A stretch of DNA of 64,000 nucleotides from assembly GCA_016490735.1 (NCBI GenBank), contig JAEMWC010001443.1, positions 10,001 through 74,000 on the forward strand. Reading direction: 5' to 3'. The notes beneath the pieces are model-generated. The model had not been told where the DNA came from and did not search any database. It was given only the letters and a program-made list of their open reading frames with translations. Numbering within the stretch: the first letter of the stretch is position 1; each line of letters begins with the position of its first letter. The stretch comes from Pachyseris speciosa. Its lineage: Eukaryota; Cnidaria; Anthozoa; Scleractinia; Pachyseridae. The position numbers were made by a program, and so were the translations under genes. Shown piece by piece: positions 24,501-33,391 of the stretch.

Positions 24501-25227
24501 TTTAATACATGAGGAGCCTCTCATTGGTTGGTATTTTACTATATTGAGATAATGATTGTCAACAGATTCGATGGTCCAACCAGAACCTTCAGATACCCAT
24601 TTAGCTATTTTGTTCAAGATTTGTTGTTTTGATATTTGTAGTGATTCAGTGACTTCCAGATTATTCACAATTGTTTGAGCTGGACTGTTGAAATATGCGG
24701 TCTTATACACTATTTCTCCATCTGATGTTTTTGTGAATGTCACCCTGTGTTTCGATAAATTTCAGTCCTTTCATTTCATTTAACAATTTTTCAATATGTA
24801 TTTCGATTGCCTTTCTTGTGTTTTGTAGTTGCGCTAGCGGGTCTTTATCATTTTTTATATCAATTTCAAAAGACTTTGTGTAGCCTTTCAGAGCTTTATC
24901 AACTTGCTCTATCTTAGTCCTCGGTAATGGGACTGGTTTTTTGGTTCTTGGTGCAGGCACTGGTGTCTTTTTTAATTGTTCTAACCATTCAGAAGGTGGG
25001 GGTAGTAATCTTTTCCTCTCGAAATAATCAACCAATTCTCTCACGGTTTGTCTTGGCGCTGGTACTGGTTTGTATGTTCTTGGTGCTGGCGTTGATTTGT
25101 ATGTTCTTGGTGCTGGCGTTGGTTTGGTATCATCTACCACAATAATTTTAGGCTTCTTCTTCTCTTGCTTTAATAGCAATTCGATGAGCTGAGATTTACT
25201 GATTTTTTCTAGATTCTTCTTATCCAT
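21582..25227 (-). pseudogene. polB: Polinton DNA polymerase B (protein-primed type), multiply broken
   Basis: Replicates the element. Fragments in successive frames are 25,227-24,703, 24,743-23,778, 23,817-23,101, 23,164-22,037 and about 22,105-21,582. In order: a proline-rich N-terminus with repeated TPAPRTYK/VPAPR; a Cys/His finger (HFCMYCLQCF, about 24,095); exonuclease motif I FVIYADFEA (about 23,925); an endonuclease-VII-like Cys cluster (CHICNKKY ... RDHCH ... CN, 23,630-23,526); Exo II HNLRGYDSH (about 23,470); Exo III YHDLYLKSD (about 23,005); polymerase motif A YLDANNLYGWAM (about 22,700); motif B NNSVFGKT (about 22,210); motif C FTDTDS (22,042-22,060). Frameshifts lie near 24,740, 23,880-23,820, 23,185 and 22,110. 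The last also seems to have lost some tens of codons between motifs B and C. The start at 25,227 follows an AT-rich TAGTATAT. All catalytic motifs are recognisable but the gene cannot be translated as one protein. Confidence 0.93.
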
Positions 25228-25319
25228 ATATACTATAATATATATTATTTTTTATATGTATTCTTAAATGATTGCGCACAGAAAATATTTAAAAAATTAT
25301 TATGTGAAACTATATTATA

Positions 25320-26063
25320 ATGAGTAAGATTGAAATTAACGAATGCGTTTATCATGTTCACCCAGTTTATGATTTGTACGCTGCTGATGAAAATGGTTAT
25401 ATTATAAATATCATCAAAAAAGTACCAATGAAAGGAGTCAAAAATAATTATGGGTATATGAATTGTGGTATAAGAAAATATGGTGGTAAACAAAAAGATT
25501 ATCGTGTCCATCGGTTCATTTGCGAGTGTTTTAATGGTTTAATAACCGACAATAAAGTCATCGACCATATCAATAATATAAAAGATGATAATAGATTATG
25601 TAATCTCCAACTAGTGACCCAGAGTGAAAACATCTTAAAATCTGTTAAGTTTATTGACTATTCACACAATAAAAATACACGAAAAAATCCGAAATGTGTA
25701 AGAGCAACTAATTGTGAAACGAATGATGTGATTTATTTCAATAGTATATATTGCTGTGCACGATATCTTAATGTAAATAATGGCATTATAAAAGTAGTTT
25801 GCGATGAAGTTAAATATCGTAAAACAGGTGTGTCAAAAAAGGATGGATGTCCATATAAATTCGAGTATGTTGAAAAAGAAAATATGCCAGACGATTATAT
25901 AAAATCAGCTAATAAACGTCAAAAAAGAGTTTTGGATGAAGACAAGAAGATACATCATATGCAAGCTATGAAAAAATGGCAAAATAAGGAATACAAATGT
26001 TTAAGATGTGACAAAGTGATGAAAAACCACAACAGACAATATCACAACAAAAAATGTAAATGA
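25320..26063 (+). CDS. Free-standing HNH homing-type endonuclease with C-terminal zinc knuckle
   Basis: Intact 247-residue frame on the strand opposite to both neighbours. Residues about 10-60 (VYDLYAADENGYIINIIKK ... MNCGIRKYGG) resemble the NUMOD4-type DNA-recognition module. Residues about 65-105 are the HNH nuclease: RVHRFICECF, then KVIDHINNIKDDNR and LCNLQLVTQSEN. This is the His-Asn-His arrangement of phage and giant-virus homing enzymes. The tail (YKCLRCDKVM ... HNRQYHNKKC) is a C2HC zinc knuckle. Such enzymes cut a specific DNA site and spread their own gene by repair. It sits between the polymerase and integrase genes with its own AT-rich start context (CTATATTATA-ATG). It is whole while both flanking genes are broken, which suggests later arrival or better retention. 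Confidence 0.82.
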   Translation: MSKIEINECVYHVHPVYDLYAADENGYIINIIKKVPMKGVKNNYGYMNCGIRKYGGKQKDYRVHRFICECFNGLITDNKVIDHINNIKDDNRLCNLQLVTQSENILKSVKFIDYSHNKNTRKNPKCVRATNCETNDVIYFNSIYCCARYLNVNNGIIKVVCDEVKYRKTGVSKKDGCPYKFEYVEKENMPDDYIKSANKRQKRVLDEDKKIHHMQAMKKWQNKEYKCLRCDKVMKNHNRQYHNKKCK

Positions 26064-26168
26064 ATAGCCAGAAACAATCATATTTTTGGCCACATAATAG
26101 CAAATAAACAGTATATAACTGTATCGTTTGATATAATATATATTGGATAACATTCTTTTATAATAATT

Positions 26169-27041
26169 TCATATATCTTTTAAATCCTTCATTGGTATCC
26201 AACTGTTAAAGTCGTCACTATATCCCTTCCACTTTACTAAAGCTTGTTTCTTCTTGTAATCCCTCCGAATGACCTTATCAATTCTAAATACCTCTTGTTT
26301 GGCTTTTAATAATTCAGGTTCATAAAAACTCCCTTCAATATCTTCACCTCTAAGATCCTTTATTTTGTATGTTATCAACTGTAAACACTTCTTCAGTCCA
26401 ATTTGGTGAATAACCCTTGTCAAACACATTCCGTTTATACTTAGATATTCGGACCTTATCACCAACCTTAAATTTTGGTTTAGCTGATAATGGCTCCATA
26501 TCACCATATAGATTGAAGTAAACTATACCTTCATTCCTCTTTTTACTGGCTTCTGTGGGTGTCATCTTTATGCTTGAATGTTTGGTATTATTATACTTTT
26601 TCACTAATTTTGGTAACATGTCTAAATACTGTGTATTACCTTGAACAGTGAACTGCTTCCACATTTTGGACTTGATTGTTCGATTCCATCTTTCAACCAC
26701 TGAGGACTTTTCTTCATTCTCGGTGGAGTCTCTAGCAAGTCCTTCAAGTGTTTGTTATAGAACTCTTTACCCTTATCGACCCATAGATATTGTGGTTTTC
26801 TATCTCTGAAGATGGTTTTGAATGCTTCAGTTACAGTTTCACCCTTTTTATCCTTCAGAGGAACAATCCAACCATATTTGCTGAAGACATCAATAACCAT
26901 AAGAAGATATCGATAACCTTTATTCCATTTACTAAACTGTTGCATTTCAACTAGATCACTTGCCCATATTTCATCAATATGATTTGTGATTACACGCCGC
27001 CGAGTGAAATTGCGTTTTATGGGTGTATGTAATTCATCTGC
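26169..27041 (-). pseudogene. int: Polinton integrase (rve) with C-terminal chromodomain, broken and lacking its N-terminus
   Basis: Inserts element DNA and produces the 6-bp duplication. Successive frames carry IWASDLVEMQQF (first catalytic Asp, about 26,955), DVFSKYGWIVPLKDKKG, YLWVDKGKEF (second Asp, about 26,780), then after a frameshift VERWNRTIKSKMWKQF (catalytic Glu, about 26,695), VGDKVRISKYKR (SH3-like DNA-binding region) and, after another shift, FRIDKVIRRDYKKKQALVKW with WKGYSDDFNSWIP, a chromodomain. The readable frame begins after a stop at 27,042-27,044. No ATG precedes the DELHTPIKRNF segment, so the N-terminal zinc-binding part is missing. The 5' end overlaps the 3' end of the PLA2-domain gene by about 25 bp, which looks like a deletion joint. 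Chromodomain integrases tend to target heterochromatin in related elements (family knowledge). Confidence 0.92.
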
Positions 27042-28190
27042 TTATTTTTCTTGCCAGTTTTCTTCACTCGACGGCCTTTTCCGTTTTTTGAAACACCAAG
27101 ACCAAGTTTCTCCTTTGTTGCAATTGCATTACGAGCCAACCAATGACCCCATTGTCTTTCATTATACGGTACGTTATCTAAAGCTTTGACCATTTTTCGG
27201 TCTGCTTCATTTTTACATTTCCTGTCGTCTTTACAAACGGAGTAATCAACATCATGCTGCATGGCGATTGCATCTGTTCTTCCAGTTGGCAGCTGATATA
27301 TCTCAAATATTTCACCAGTTGTTGGATGGTGTTTAAGCTGCTTATGAAGAGTATTGTATGGACCTGTGTAATTATGACCAGGCAAAGTCCAACCTGATTT
27401 TGGTTTAGGAAGCTTACCAATAGCTTTATGAATATCGATAGCACCACCCAATCCTGGAAATGTAAAGGTTGGTTTAGAACCATATCCCATTTCTTGTACA
27501 AATTTATTATAAGAACCTTCATAACCCCCTTTTTCGCCAATTGATATTGCTGTTTATAAAATTTAACTCTTTCTTTCATATCAGTGATTTCCTTTTTGTT
27601 TGGTGTTTTGAATAAGTTGGGATCAGTCAGTAGTTCAGTACCTTTTGTTAAGTCAACTTGCCATGGTGAGCCCTCTACACCTGATTTTAACAATTTGTCA
27701 ACAATTCCTTTACCATAATAATTTTTTGCTGTTTTTTGAGCTATATCAATCAAGCCGTGATGTCCCTGAATTGCTTTACCAAATGCTTTCATAAATTTAG
27801 GATCTGTGAAGGGCTTTGGAACTAATACACCTTGTGAAATAAATCTAGGATCAAATAAATTTGCTTAAGAGCCTCCATAATCCAATCCCTTGATGTCTGC
27901 TTTGTGCATCTTTTTGCCATCCTTCCTTTTTGGTCTGATTTTAGAACTAGCTGAAGTGAGTAATTCCTGGCCCACCTTTGTAATCGCTGGCTTTGCGAGG
28001 GAAAGTCCTTTATCAATCATTTGCTTTTGCAGCTTTGGATTTCTGAGAGCTTCCGAAGCGTAATATCTGCCAGCCTTCCATGCTTGTGGAAGAATTACAT
28101 CCTTCATTGCCATTCCTGCCAGATCTAATCCAGTTGTTAAAATGCCCGCCCCTTCAGACGGGCCAATCAGTTTCCCCGTCTCTTGATGAA
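27017..28190 (-). pseudogene. Phospholipase A2-domain virion protein (parvovirus VP1-like fold), broken
   Basis: The C-terminal part (27,490-27,017) carries NYTGPYN, the calcium-binding loop pattern Y-x-G-P-x-N, and TDAIAMQHDVDYSVC with the catalytic H-D-x-x-Y. It continues into CKNEADRKMVKAL and a basic tail KGRRVKKTGKK. This is the layout of the PLA2 domain that parvoviruses use to breach endosomal membrane. The upstream part (28,113-27,865, then 27,864-27,535) is a helical region rich in Lys (YYASEALRNPKLQKQ, AITKVGQELLTSASSKI). Breaks are an in-frame TAA at 27,865-27,867 and a one-base frameshift in the G/A run near 27,530. The frame is open upstream to about 28,190, where it meets the second zinc-ribbon copy, so a longer fused protein is possible. 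Predicted role: minor virion protein for membrane penetration. Confidence 0.78.
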
Positions 28191-28325
28191 TTTAGTCTTT
28201 GTTATCCCACATTCAGCGCAAGTGCATTTCAACATAGTTCGACCATTTTTTGTCTTTTCATATCTTTCACTTCCTGGTACACATTCAGTGACTTTCTTCT
28301 GTTTAACACAATATGATTTTACCAT
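28167..28325 (-). CDS. Zinc-ribbon protein, short second copy
   Basis: Fifty-two codons starting at ATG 28,325 in a CTAACATATATA-ATG context. The first 47 residues are almost identical to the N-terminus of the neighbouring 114-residue gene (YCVKQKKVTECVPGSERYEK, then CTCAECGITKTKF), but it ends after IKRRGN. Cysteines C-x8-C and C-x-C-x2-C suggest a small zinc-binding ribbon. The following frame (DGKLIGPSEGAG...) leads into the PLA2 gene, so this may be the true N-terminus of that gene separated by a frameshift, with the upstream copy being the duplicate. Confidence 0.55.
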   Translation of the reverse strand: MVKSYCVKQKKVTECVPGSERYEKTKNGRTMLKCTCAECGITKTKFIKRRGN

Positions 28326-28351
28326 TATATATGTTAGATAAGTTTGGGTTT

Positions 28352-28696
28352 TTATTTTCCACCTCTGTAATGTTGAATGTTGTCTGTTACACCCTTGACC
28401 GCCTGACCTGCAAGTATCTTCGCCAAACCAGCAAAACTAGGAGATGGTGTAACAAAATTAGACAATATATATGCAGCTTTATCCACAGCTGTGGGACCTT
28501 TATTTTGAATCCTTTTGATGGTTGATCTTGAAGCCCCACCTTTTTGGTTGCCTTTGACGAATTTAGTCTTTGTTATCCCACATTTAGCACAAGTACATTT
28601 CAGCATTGTTCGACCATTTTTTGTCTTTTCATATCTTTCACTTCCTGGTACACATTCAGTTACTTTCTTCTGTTTGACACAATATGATTTTACCAT
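28352..28696 (-). CDS. Zinc-ribbon small protein (Polinton conserved)
   Basis: Intact 114-residue frame with VKSYCVKQKKVTEC, then NGRTMLKCTCAKCGITKT, a Cys-based zinc ribbon found in small Polinton and giant-virus proteins of unknown role. It continues into a Gly/Lys-rich joint (VKGNQKGGASR) and a helical, weakly hydrophobic tail ending in YRGGK. The glycine pairs resemble adenain-type cleavage sites, so processing in the virion is possible (inference). It starts at ATG 28,696, preceded by CTGACATGTATA, and lies 13 bp downstream of the protease stop. About 150 bp is duplicated as the copy ending at 28,167. Confidence 0.65.
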   Translation of the reverse strand: MVKSYCVKQKKVTECVPGSERYEKTKNGRTMLKCTCAKCGITKTKFVKGNQKGGASRSTIKRIQNKGPTAVDKAAYILSNFVTPSPSFAGLAKILAGQAVKGVTDNIQHYRGGK

Positions 28697-28708
28697 TATA
28701 CATGTCAG

Positions 28709-29180
28709 TTAGATATTTTCGAAGTAGTCTATGATGAATCTGTGATTGACACTCGCATCTGTTGAACTGAATTTGGAATTGTGTATTGTATCCAGAATCG
28801 ATCTGCCTTTTTGTCTCTCGAGAAGATAGTACAAAATCCAATAACCACATAAAACAGAATCCCTTTCTTGTATCTCATCACCAGAGTATACGAGTTGCTT
28901 TCCACTTGTGATCATATATTTTTGAACTTCTGTTGGCATCATCAGTCCGAATGAGTCGAAGTATTCACAGTATGTGTCCATATTCCGATAACATACCCAA
29001 TGAGTGCCAGGTCCAATCCGACTGTCAAGATTGACTATTCCACATTCTTTGTTTTTGATTTGTCTTGGCAAAGCATCCCGACTAAAAACTCCTCTAAAAT
29101 GTTTAATGTTAAGAAATTTCACCCAATTCAATAAATCAAAGTTAGATAATGGTTTATTGATAAATTTTAGAGTATTGTTC
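28709..29180 (-). CDS. pro: Adenain-like cysteine protease (Ulp1/C5 fold)
   Basis: Matures capsid proteins. The readable frame ends at 28,709 and is at least 140 residues. FLNIKHFRGVFSRDALP is the conserved N-terminal block of Polinton proteases. GPGTHWVCYR holds the catalytic His, EYFDSFG the acidic residue, EIQERDSV the Gln of the oxyanion hole and LCGYWILYYLLE the nucleophilic Cys. The triad is therefore intact. No ATG is present upstream: the frame is open from about 29,180 and begins inside the 3' end of the preceding gene, so the native start codon seems to have been mutated, or initiation is non-AUG. Length is as expected for the family. Likely inactive for lack of a start, although the catalytic part is undamaged. 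Confidence 0.85.
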
Positions 29181-30008
29181 CTAGTATTGGGATTGAATTG
29201 AAAGGACTGTTTTTGCCCAATAGAAGTCCTTTTTCTGAGGTCTTTTTTGAAGGTTTTTTTTTTTCATTCCAAGACCGATTGGGTTATCCCATGTACCAAC
29301 AACAGGGGGTGATCTCCATGGAAACACATCATGTTTTCCACCACTTTTATTTTTTGCTATGGTATCTGGAACATGAACGGGTAATGACCTTCTAGGACGT
29401 CTGTGTTCAACATGCAAACCCTTTCCAGTCAAGGCTTTCAGAAGCAGAGGAACTCCAATACTTGCTAAAAGTGTTCCAAGAAAACCACCAGACTGAGTTT
29501 TTGTTGGTTTGATAACAAGTTGTCCACCAGACTGCATCGAACTGACAAGATCAGCCATTTGTCTCATATTCAACAAATTTTTATAATTCAATAGTTGGGA
29601 TAAGTTTTGATTAGGAATAAGAAATCCTCCTTTTTGTTTCTTTCCAAATAATTTATCGACACCGAGACTTGCTAATGAAGAAAGAGCACCTGTAGCCAAT
29701 GCTGGAGCTGTGGTTGCATATGGCAATAGTTTTGTTCCAAGTGAAAAAAGACTTGTCCAAAGAGAACCTCCGTGTACAACAGCTTTTCTGATTTGTGATT
29801 TTGATATAGAAATATCTGATCCTTTTTTCATTTTTTGAGCTTTCATCAATCTTTTGATTTGTGTCTTAGTCAACATGAGTTGATCATTGCCTGATAATTC
29901 ACTATGCGATAACCTCAATGTTACAGCTGAATTTGTTTTATAAGCTTTTGCAAGCTTTTCTTTCTGACCTTGTGAAAGTTTCACTCCATGAGGATGATAA
30001 GTAGTCAT
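29181..30008 (-). CDS. Adenovirus pX/pVI-like glycine-rich virion core protein
   Basis: A 275-residue frame starting at ATG 30,008 (AAACATATATTAT-ATG). Residues about 8-75 form a conserved basic block (VKLSQGQKEKLAKAYK, VTLRLSHSEL, LMLTKTQIKRLMKAQKM, ISISKSQIRKAV). This is followed by VHGGSLW, a hydrophobic alanine-rich helix (YATTAPALATGALSSLASLG), and repeated Gly-Gly sites (KQKGGFLIP, MQSGGQLV, TQSGGFLG, NKSGGKHD). Such sites suit cleavage by the adenain-like protease encoded next to it. Hydrophobic/basic peptides released from such precursors condense DNA or disrupt membranes in adenoviruses. An 11-base T run at 29,254-29,264 (A on the coding strand) probably shifted the C-terminus: the other frame encodes a more plausible hydrophobic end, so the last about 25 residues of this frame are likely wrong. 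Confidence 0.7.
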   Translation of the reverse strand: MTTYHPHGVKLSQGQKEKLAKAYKTNSAVTLRLSHSELSGNDQLMLTKTQIKRLMKAQKMKKGSDISISKSQIRKAVVHGGSLWTSLFSLGTKLLPYATTAPALATGALSSLASLGVDKLFGKKQKGGFLIPNQNLSQLLNYKNLLNMRQMADLVSSMQSGGQLVIKPTKTQSGGFLGTLLASIGVPLLLKALTGKGLHVEHRRPRRSLPVHVPDTIAKNKSGGKHDVFPWRSPPVVGTWDNPIGLGMKKKNLQKRPQKKDFYWAKTVLSIQSQY

Positions 30009-30126
30009 ATAATATATGTTTATACTAAATACAATTTAGTATAATCAATAATTATTTATTTATTTAATTAATTTAATTTATTCAATTATTTAATTCATTG
30101 AAAGTGTAACTCCATTAGACAAATAA

Positions 30127-31413
30127 TTACATTGATCTCAAAACAATTTTACCATCTGTCTTTCTCATTTCAACATCCTGCTCGTACAGAACCAATGCAT
30201 ACACACTGTAATCTGCGTTTGTTCCCGCACTCAAAGTGTATTTGAAAGTCAGTTTTGTCATCCCATCTTTTATGTCCTGTTTTTGTTTCGTCAAATCAAA
30301 ATAAATGAAAGGAAATATTGAACCGAAGTTGCCTCTGTTAAGCAAGGTGCTATCACTGAAGTCGTTGACGGCTTGAACGTATTTCAGAACATCTCTGAAT
30401 ACTCTTGATGGTTCTGTTGATGGTTTATAATGTACCTCTGGATACTCATTTCCATTGCCGACTTCGAGATAACAATCTGTCATTGTTCGGTTATTTGCAA
30501 CTGAAAATGTGTTGTACAAGAATTTATTGGCTGTCTGAGACGAATCATTGGCATCATTGATAATGAATACAAATACATGCCTCGGTTTGTTTATTCCTGT
30601 TGAAATACGGAAATTAGCTGTCTGTTGTCTTGTTGAGTTACCCCTTTCAACCATTTCTCTCAGATAAGTCCACTTTCTGGTGTCAAGATATTTGCTCATG
30701 TACAATGACTTTCCAATTGAATTGAAAACAATACGAGGAACAATTAGCTGAAATTTGGTGAGTACCACACGACAATTATCAGCAGCTTGCCAAATTAAAT
30801 TATCATCGCTTTCAAGTGTTATGTTCACCTCCAATTTCGAGTTAGGCAAAAGTTCATCCCAAAGTCTCTTGAAAAATCCGTATCTATTCAATGCTAATTC
30901 TTCTATTGCTTTACCATTTGCACCATTCAACAACGATTTACGAGATGCGAATCCTTTGTTATAATTAGCTTGAGCCACTCTGTCTTCAGCATGTCTGTTA
31001 GTGTCAAGATAGAAGAACTCATTTGTTCCTTGACTTGAAGCGTAACCTTGTGAATACTCAAGCAATGATTTAATATTTGTGGCTTGGTTAGCATCTCGGC
31101 ATTCATAAACATCGATTCCCTTCATTTTTATATTTATGGTGTTAATTAGAGGGTAAACTGAATTAACGATACCATTTCGATCATCAGCAGCTATATCACC
31201 TCCATCTGCAAGCTTTTTGACAACGAAATCAACACCTATACGAGCATTGTACCAATCAAATGGTGTAGTCTCTCCACTGTTATCAACAACGAAACGGTAA
31301 CCTGTTTTCTTCTGATGAGCATTGTTTGCAACAACAGTGTTTAATGCTGTCTCAAGTTCGAATACCACATCTTCATATCGTTCAATATATTTCGATTCTC
31401 GATAGTTTGACAT
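30127..31413 (-). CDS. mcp: Major capsid protein, double jelly-roll
   Basis: Intact 428-residue frame. It contains TPFDWYNARIGVDF, the conserved F-D-W-Y-N-A-R block of Polinton major capsid proteins near residue 52. Further on are regular beta-strand stretches such as SKLEVNITLESDDNLIWQ and KFQLIVPRIVFN, and a C-terminal half with KYLDTRKWTYLREM, RHVFVFIIND and FKYTLSAGTNADYSVYALVLYE. Trimers of this fold form the hexons of icosahedral virions. The start at ATG 31,413 lies in an AATAATAT-ATG context, 38 bp after the basic-protein gene. No stops or shifts were seen, in contrast to the polymerase and integrase, so this gene is the best evidence that the element once made particles. Confidence 0.9.
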   Translation of the reverse strand: MSNYRESKYIERYEDVVFELETALNTVVANNAHQKKTGYRFVVDNSGETTPFDWYNARIGVDFVVKKLADGGDIAADDRNGIVNSVYPLINTINIKMKGIDVYECRDANQATNIKSLLEYSQGYASSQGTNEFFYLDTNRHAEDRVAQANYNKGFASRKSLLNGANGKAIEELALNRYGFFKRLWDELLPNSKLEVNITLESDDNLIWQAADNCRVVLTKFQLIVPRIVFNSIGKSLYMSKYLDTRKWTYLREMVERGNSTRQQTANFRISTGINKPRHVFVFIINDANDSSQTANKFLYNTFSVANNRTMTDCYLEVGNGNEYPEVHYKPSTEPSRVFRDVLKYVQAVNDFSDSTLLNRGNFGSIFPFIYFDLTKQKQDIKDGMTKLTFKYTLSAGTNADYSVYALVLYEQDVEMRKTDGKIVLRSM

Positions 31414-31451
31414 ATATTATTGTGTTAGATAAAGTTGACTGAGTTTTTCAT

Positions 31452-31688
31452 TCACTTTATTTTGCGTGGTCTGCCTCTCTTTCTTTTGATCCCGCTACCA
31501 CTCTTGCTCTCGCTCACACTCTTTCTCTTGCTCAAAAGTTCTATTATTTTATCACCAGCTTTTTTTCCAGCATGTTCACCAATTGTTGTAGCTGTTTTTT
31601 CAGCTGCTTTTTTTACAACTGTTTTGACAATGTCAGTCAAGACACCTTCACCATGTTTTTCATAATTCTTATATTCAAACCGTTTCAT
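31452..31688 (-). CDS. Small basic protein with AT-hook-like tail
   Basis: Seventy-eight residues, starting MKRFEYKNYEKHGEG, with an amphipathic central helix (IVKTVVKKAAEKTATTIGEH) and a C-terminus KRKRGRPRKIK, an AT-hook/nuclear-localisation-type motif. Small proteins of this kind are found beside the capsid genes of related elements and may bind DNA in the virion core (inference). The gene lies between the penton and major capsid genes with 13-bp and 38-bp gaps, apparently in one transcription block. Confidence 0.7.
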   Translation of the reverse strand: MKRFEYKNYEKHGEGVLTDIVKTVVKKAAEKTATTIGEHAGKKAGDKIIELLSKRKSVSESKSGSGIKRKRGRPRKIK

Positions 31689-31701
31689 ATACTATCAGGT
31701 T

Positions 31702-32484
31702 TTATAATTCCATCCCTCTCAAGAATATCTCAATATACCAATCTATCCCATTTAAATCAACTGGAGCTCCAGAAGAATCAGTGACATAAAAATGTATTGA
31801 ACTGATTGTATGTGTTGAGACTGGATTCCATGAAAGAAAACGAGGTTTACAAGTGAAAGGTAAACTTCTGACAAGTTCTGTGACTGGAATAAAAGCAATA
31901 GTACTTGTGGAATTTCCATCAACGATGCTATCTACCACCTTATTACAATTAATATAAATTTCATCTACTCCACGTGTTATATCTGGCAAGTTTGTTCCAT
32001 ATTCAGTGGCTGAAACTATTTTTGAATCGAAGCCGATAAGTTTTCTGAATTCAAGATTTCTCAAATCCACTCGATAGTTTTCATCAAGTTCAATCAAAAT
32101 ACGATATGTTGATAAAACGAAAAACAAATTAATACCGTACTTAAATTTTGATTCGTCTGTTTCAGATGGATTCAGTATATGTCCATTTTTTCTCAAGTAC
32201 TCATGAATGTAACTATTAATTTCATCATATGAGTACATTCCATCAACTAAAGTTATTGTTTCCTAGTTTGCACCTTTGTCATGGCTATATTTAATTTGAT
32301 TATTCCCATAAGATTCTCTGTTATACCAACTGTATGTCATATTGATAGTCTTCACAGCGATTTCATATTTCATATCATTTGATAATATGATAGGAGTATT
32401 GAATCTTTTTGTGAAATCATGACTCTGACTGATACCGATTTTGTCTCTGTTTCTGCTGTTGAATCGTAATGAAATTTCTGTCAT
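31702..32484 (-). pseudogene. Minor capsid (penton-like, single jelly-roll) protein, one in-frame stop
   Basis: Starts at ATG 32,484 (MTEISLRFNSRNRDKIG) and continues through KYEIAVKTINMTYSWYN to a TAG at 32,263. After the stop the same frame continues with SYDEINSYIHEYLRKNG, VDLRNLEFRKLIGFDSK, LPDITRGVDEIYINCNKV, TIAFIPVTELVRSLPF and a C-terminus with WYIEIFLRGME. This order (N-terminal strand region, then P-D-I-T-x-x-V-D-x-I-Y-I-x-C) is the Polinton penton-like capsid protein that occupies five-fold vertices. Joined length is about 260 residues, as usual for the family. One nonsense mutation is the only damage. It lies 6 bp downstream of the coiled-coil gene. Confidence 0.85.
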
Positions 32485-32490
32485 ATACAA

Positions 32491-33345
32491 TTACATTAGA
32501 TATTTGGTCATTATTTTATTGAGCTCCTTGTTTGAAACAATACCCAGTCTGCTTAATGTGTGCAATATATTTACAAACTCATCTCTGACATCTGCACTAT
32601 TATTACCAGCAAAAATAGACCCACCAAGTAACTGAAGTCGTGAAAGCAAGTCACCAATATTATTATAATGAACAACACCTGCTCCATACTGTATTTTTCT
32701 CTTTCTGATACCTTCACCGAGAGTTTTTGAGCCTTCTTCAATAAGATCAATTCTTTTTCAGTACTTTTGCATTAATTTGATGTTTTGTGTTAATTCATGT
32801 ATTTTTTCTTTATTATTATCCCTCTCCTTTTTGGTTTTTGATAGTGCTCCTTTTTTACCTCCAAGTTTTTGCATCATAGTCATTAATATTTATTGTTCCA
32901 TTCATATGTTGATTGAGTATTTGTGATGGAGGAGGTAAATTATATTTCATCAATGTTTGAACCTCATCTAGTGTGAAACCCTTATCAAGATTTGACTTAT
33001 AAGGTGATTTTGTATCAGACATAATTTCTGGTTTATAATCAATTGGTAATTTTGTTGTTTCCATAGGTTCCGATGCAGGTAATGTGTTTAAAAGCATAAG
33101 ATCTTCAAATCCACTTGTCAATGCTTTTTGATTCTTTTTCAACTGTTCAATAACTTCATCCTGTTTTTTGTCGACACTTTCACACTCTTCTGAGCATCAA
33201 TAGAAGGTTTAAATAATTCTGATGTTTCATCATATGCATCCTGTTTTCTGTTTTCATAAGTCTTGATAACCTCACGAACTTCTCTCGTCTTATTTCCAGC
33301 TTCAATTCTACTTTGAAGAAGCCTTTTCATACGCTCTATATCCAT
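32491..33345 (-). pseudogene. Coiled-coil Polinton protein of unknown role, broken
   Basis: Begins at ATG 33,345 (MDIERMKRLLQSRIEAG, a charged helix). After a frameshift near 33,140 it continues with KKNQKALTSGFEDLMLL and a proline-rich middle (LPIDYKPEI, YNLPPPSQILNQ). A further shift near 32,860 leads to a Lys/Glu coiled coil, and after a stop near 32,758 to a C-terminal block with YGAGVVHYNNIGDLLSRLQ, LLGGSIFAGNNSADVRDEF and LHTLSRLGIVSNKEL. That last block is a recurring C-terminus in Polinton proteins next to the capsid cluster. The function is not known; a scaffold or vertex-associated protein is possible. At least three disruptions. Confidence 0.65.
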
Positions 33346-33391
33346 ACAAGTACATTGGATAAAATCTTATCATAATCTAAACTATTAACAT
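33346..33391. promoter_or_regulatory. Divergent promoter region between capsid and ATPase/fibre blocks
   Basis: Forty-six bases separate two head-to-head starts (coiled-coil gene on minus, ATPase on plus). The sequence is AT-rich with CTAAACTATTAACAT directly before the plus-strand ATG. Both transcription blocks must start here or upstream within the neighbouring gene. Confidence 0.5.

Noticed and set aside
25245..25511. Minus-strand hydrophobic frame over the polB/HNH intergenic region
   Set aside because: Antisense of the HNH gene start; AT-rich sequence gives false hydrophobic proteins.
27178..27535. C-terminal half of the 204-codon frame overlapping the PLA2 domain
   Set aside because: After the frameshift near 27,530 this frame is the wrong phase; the PLA2 motifs are in the neighbouring frame.
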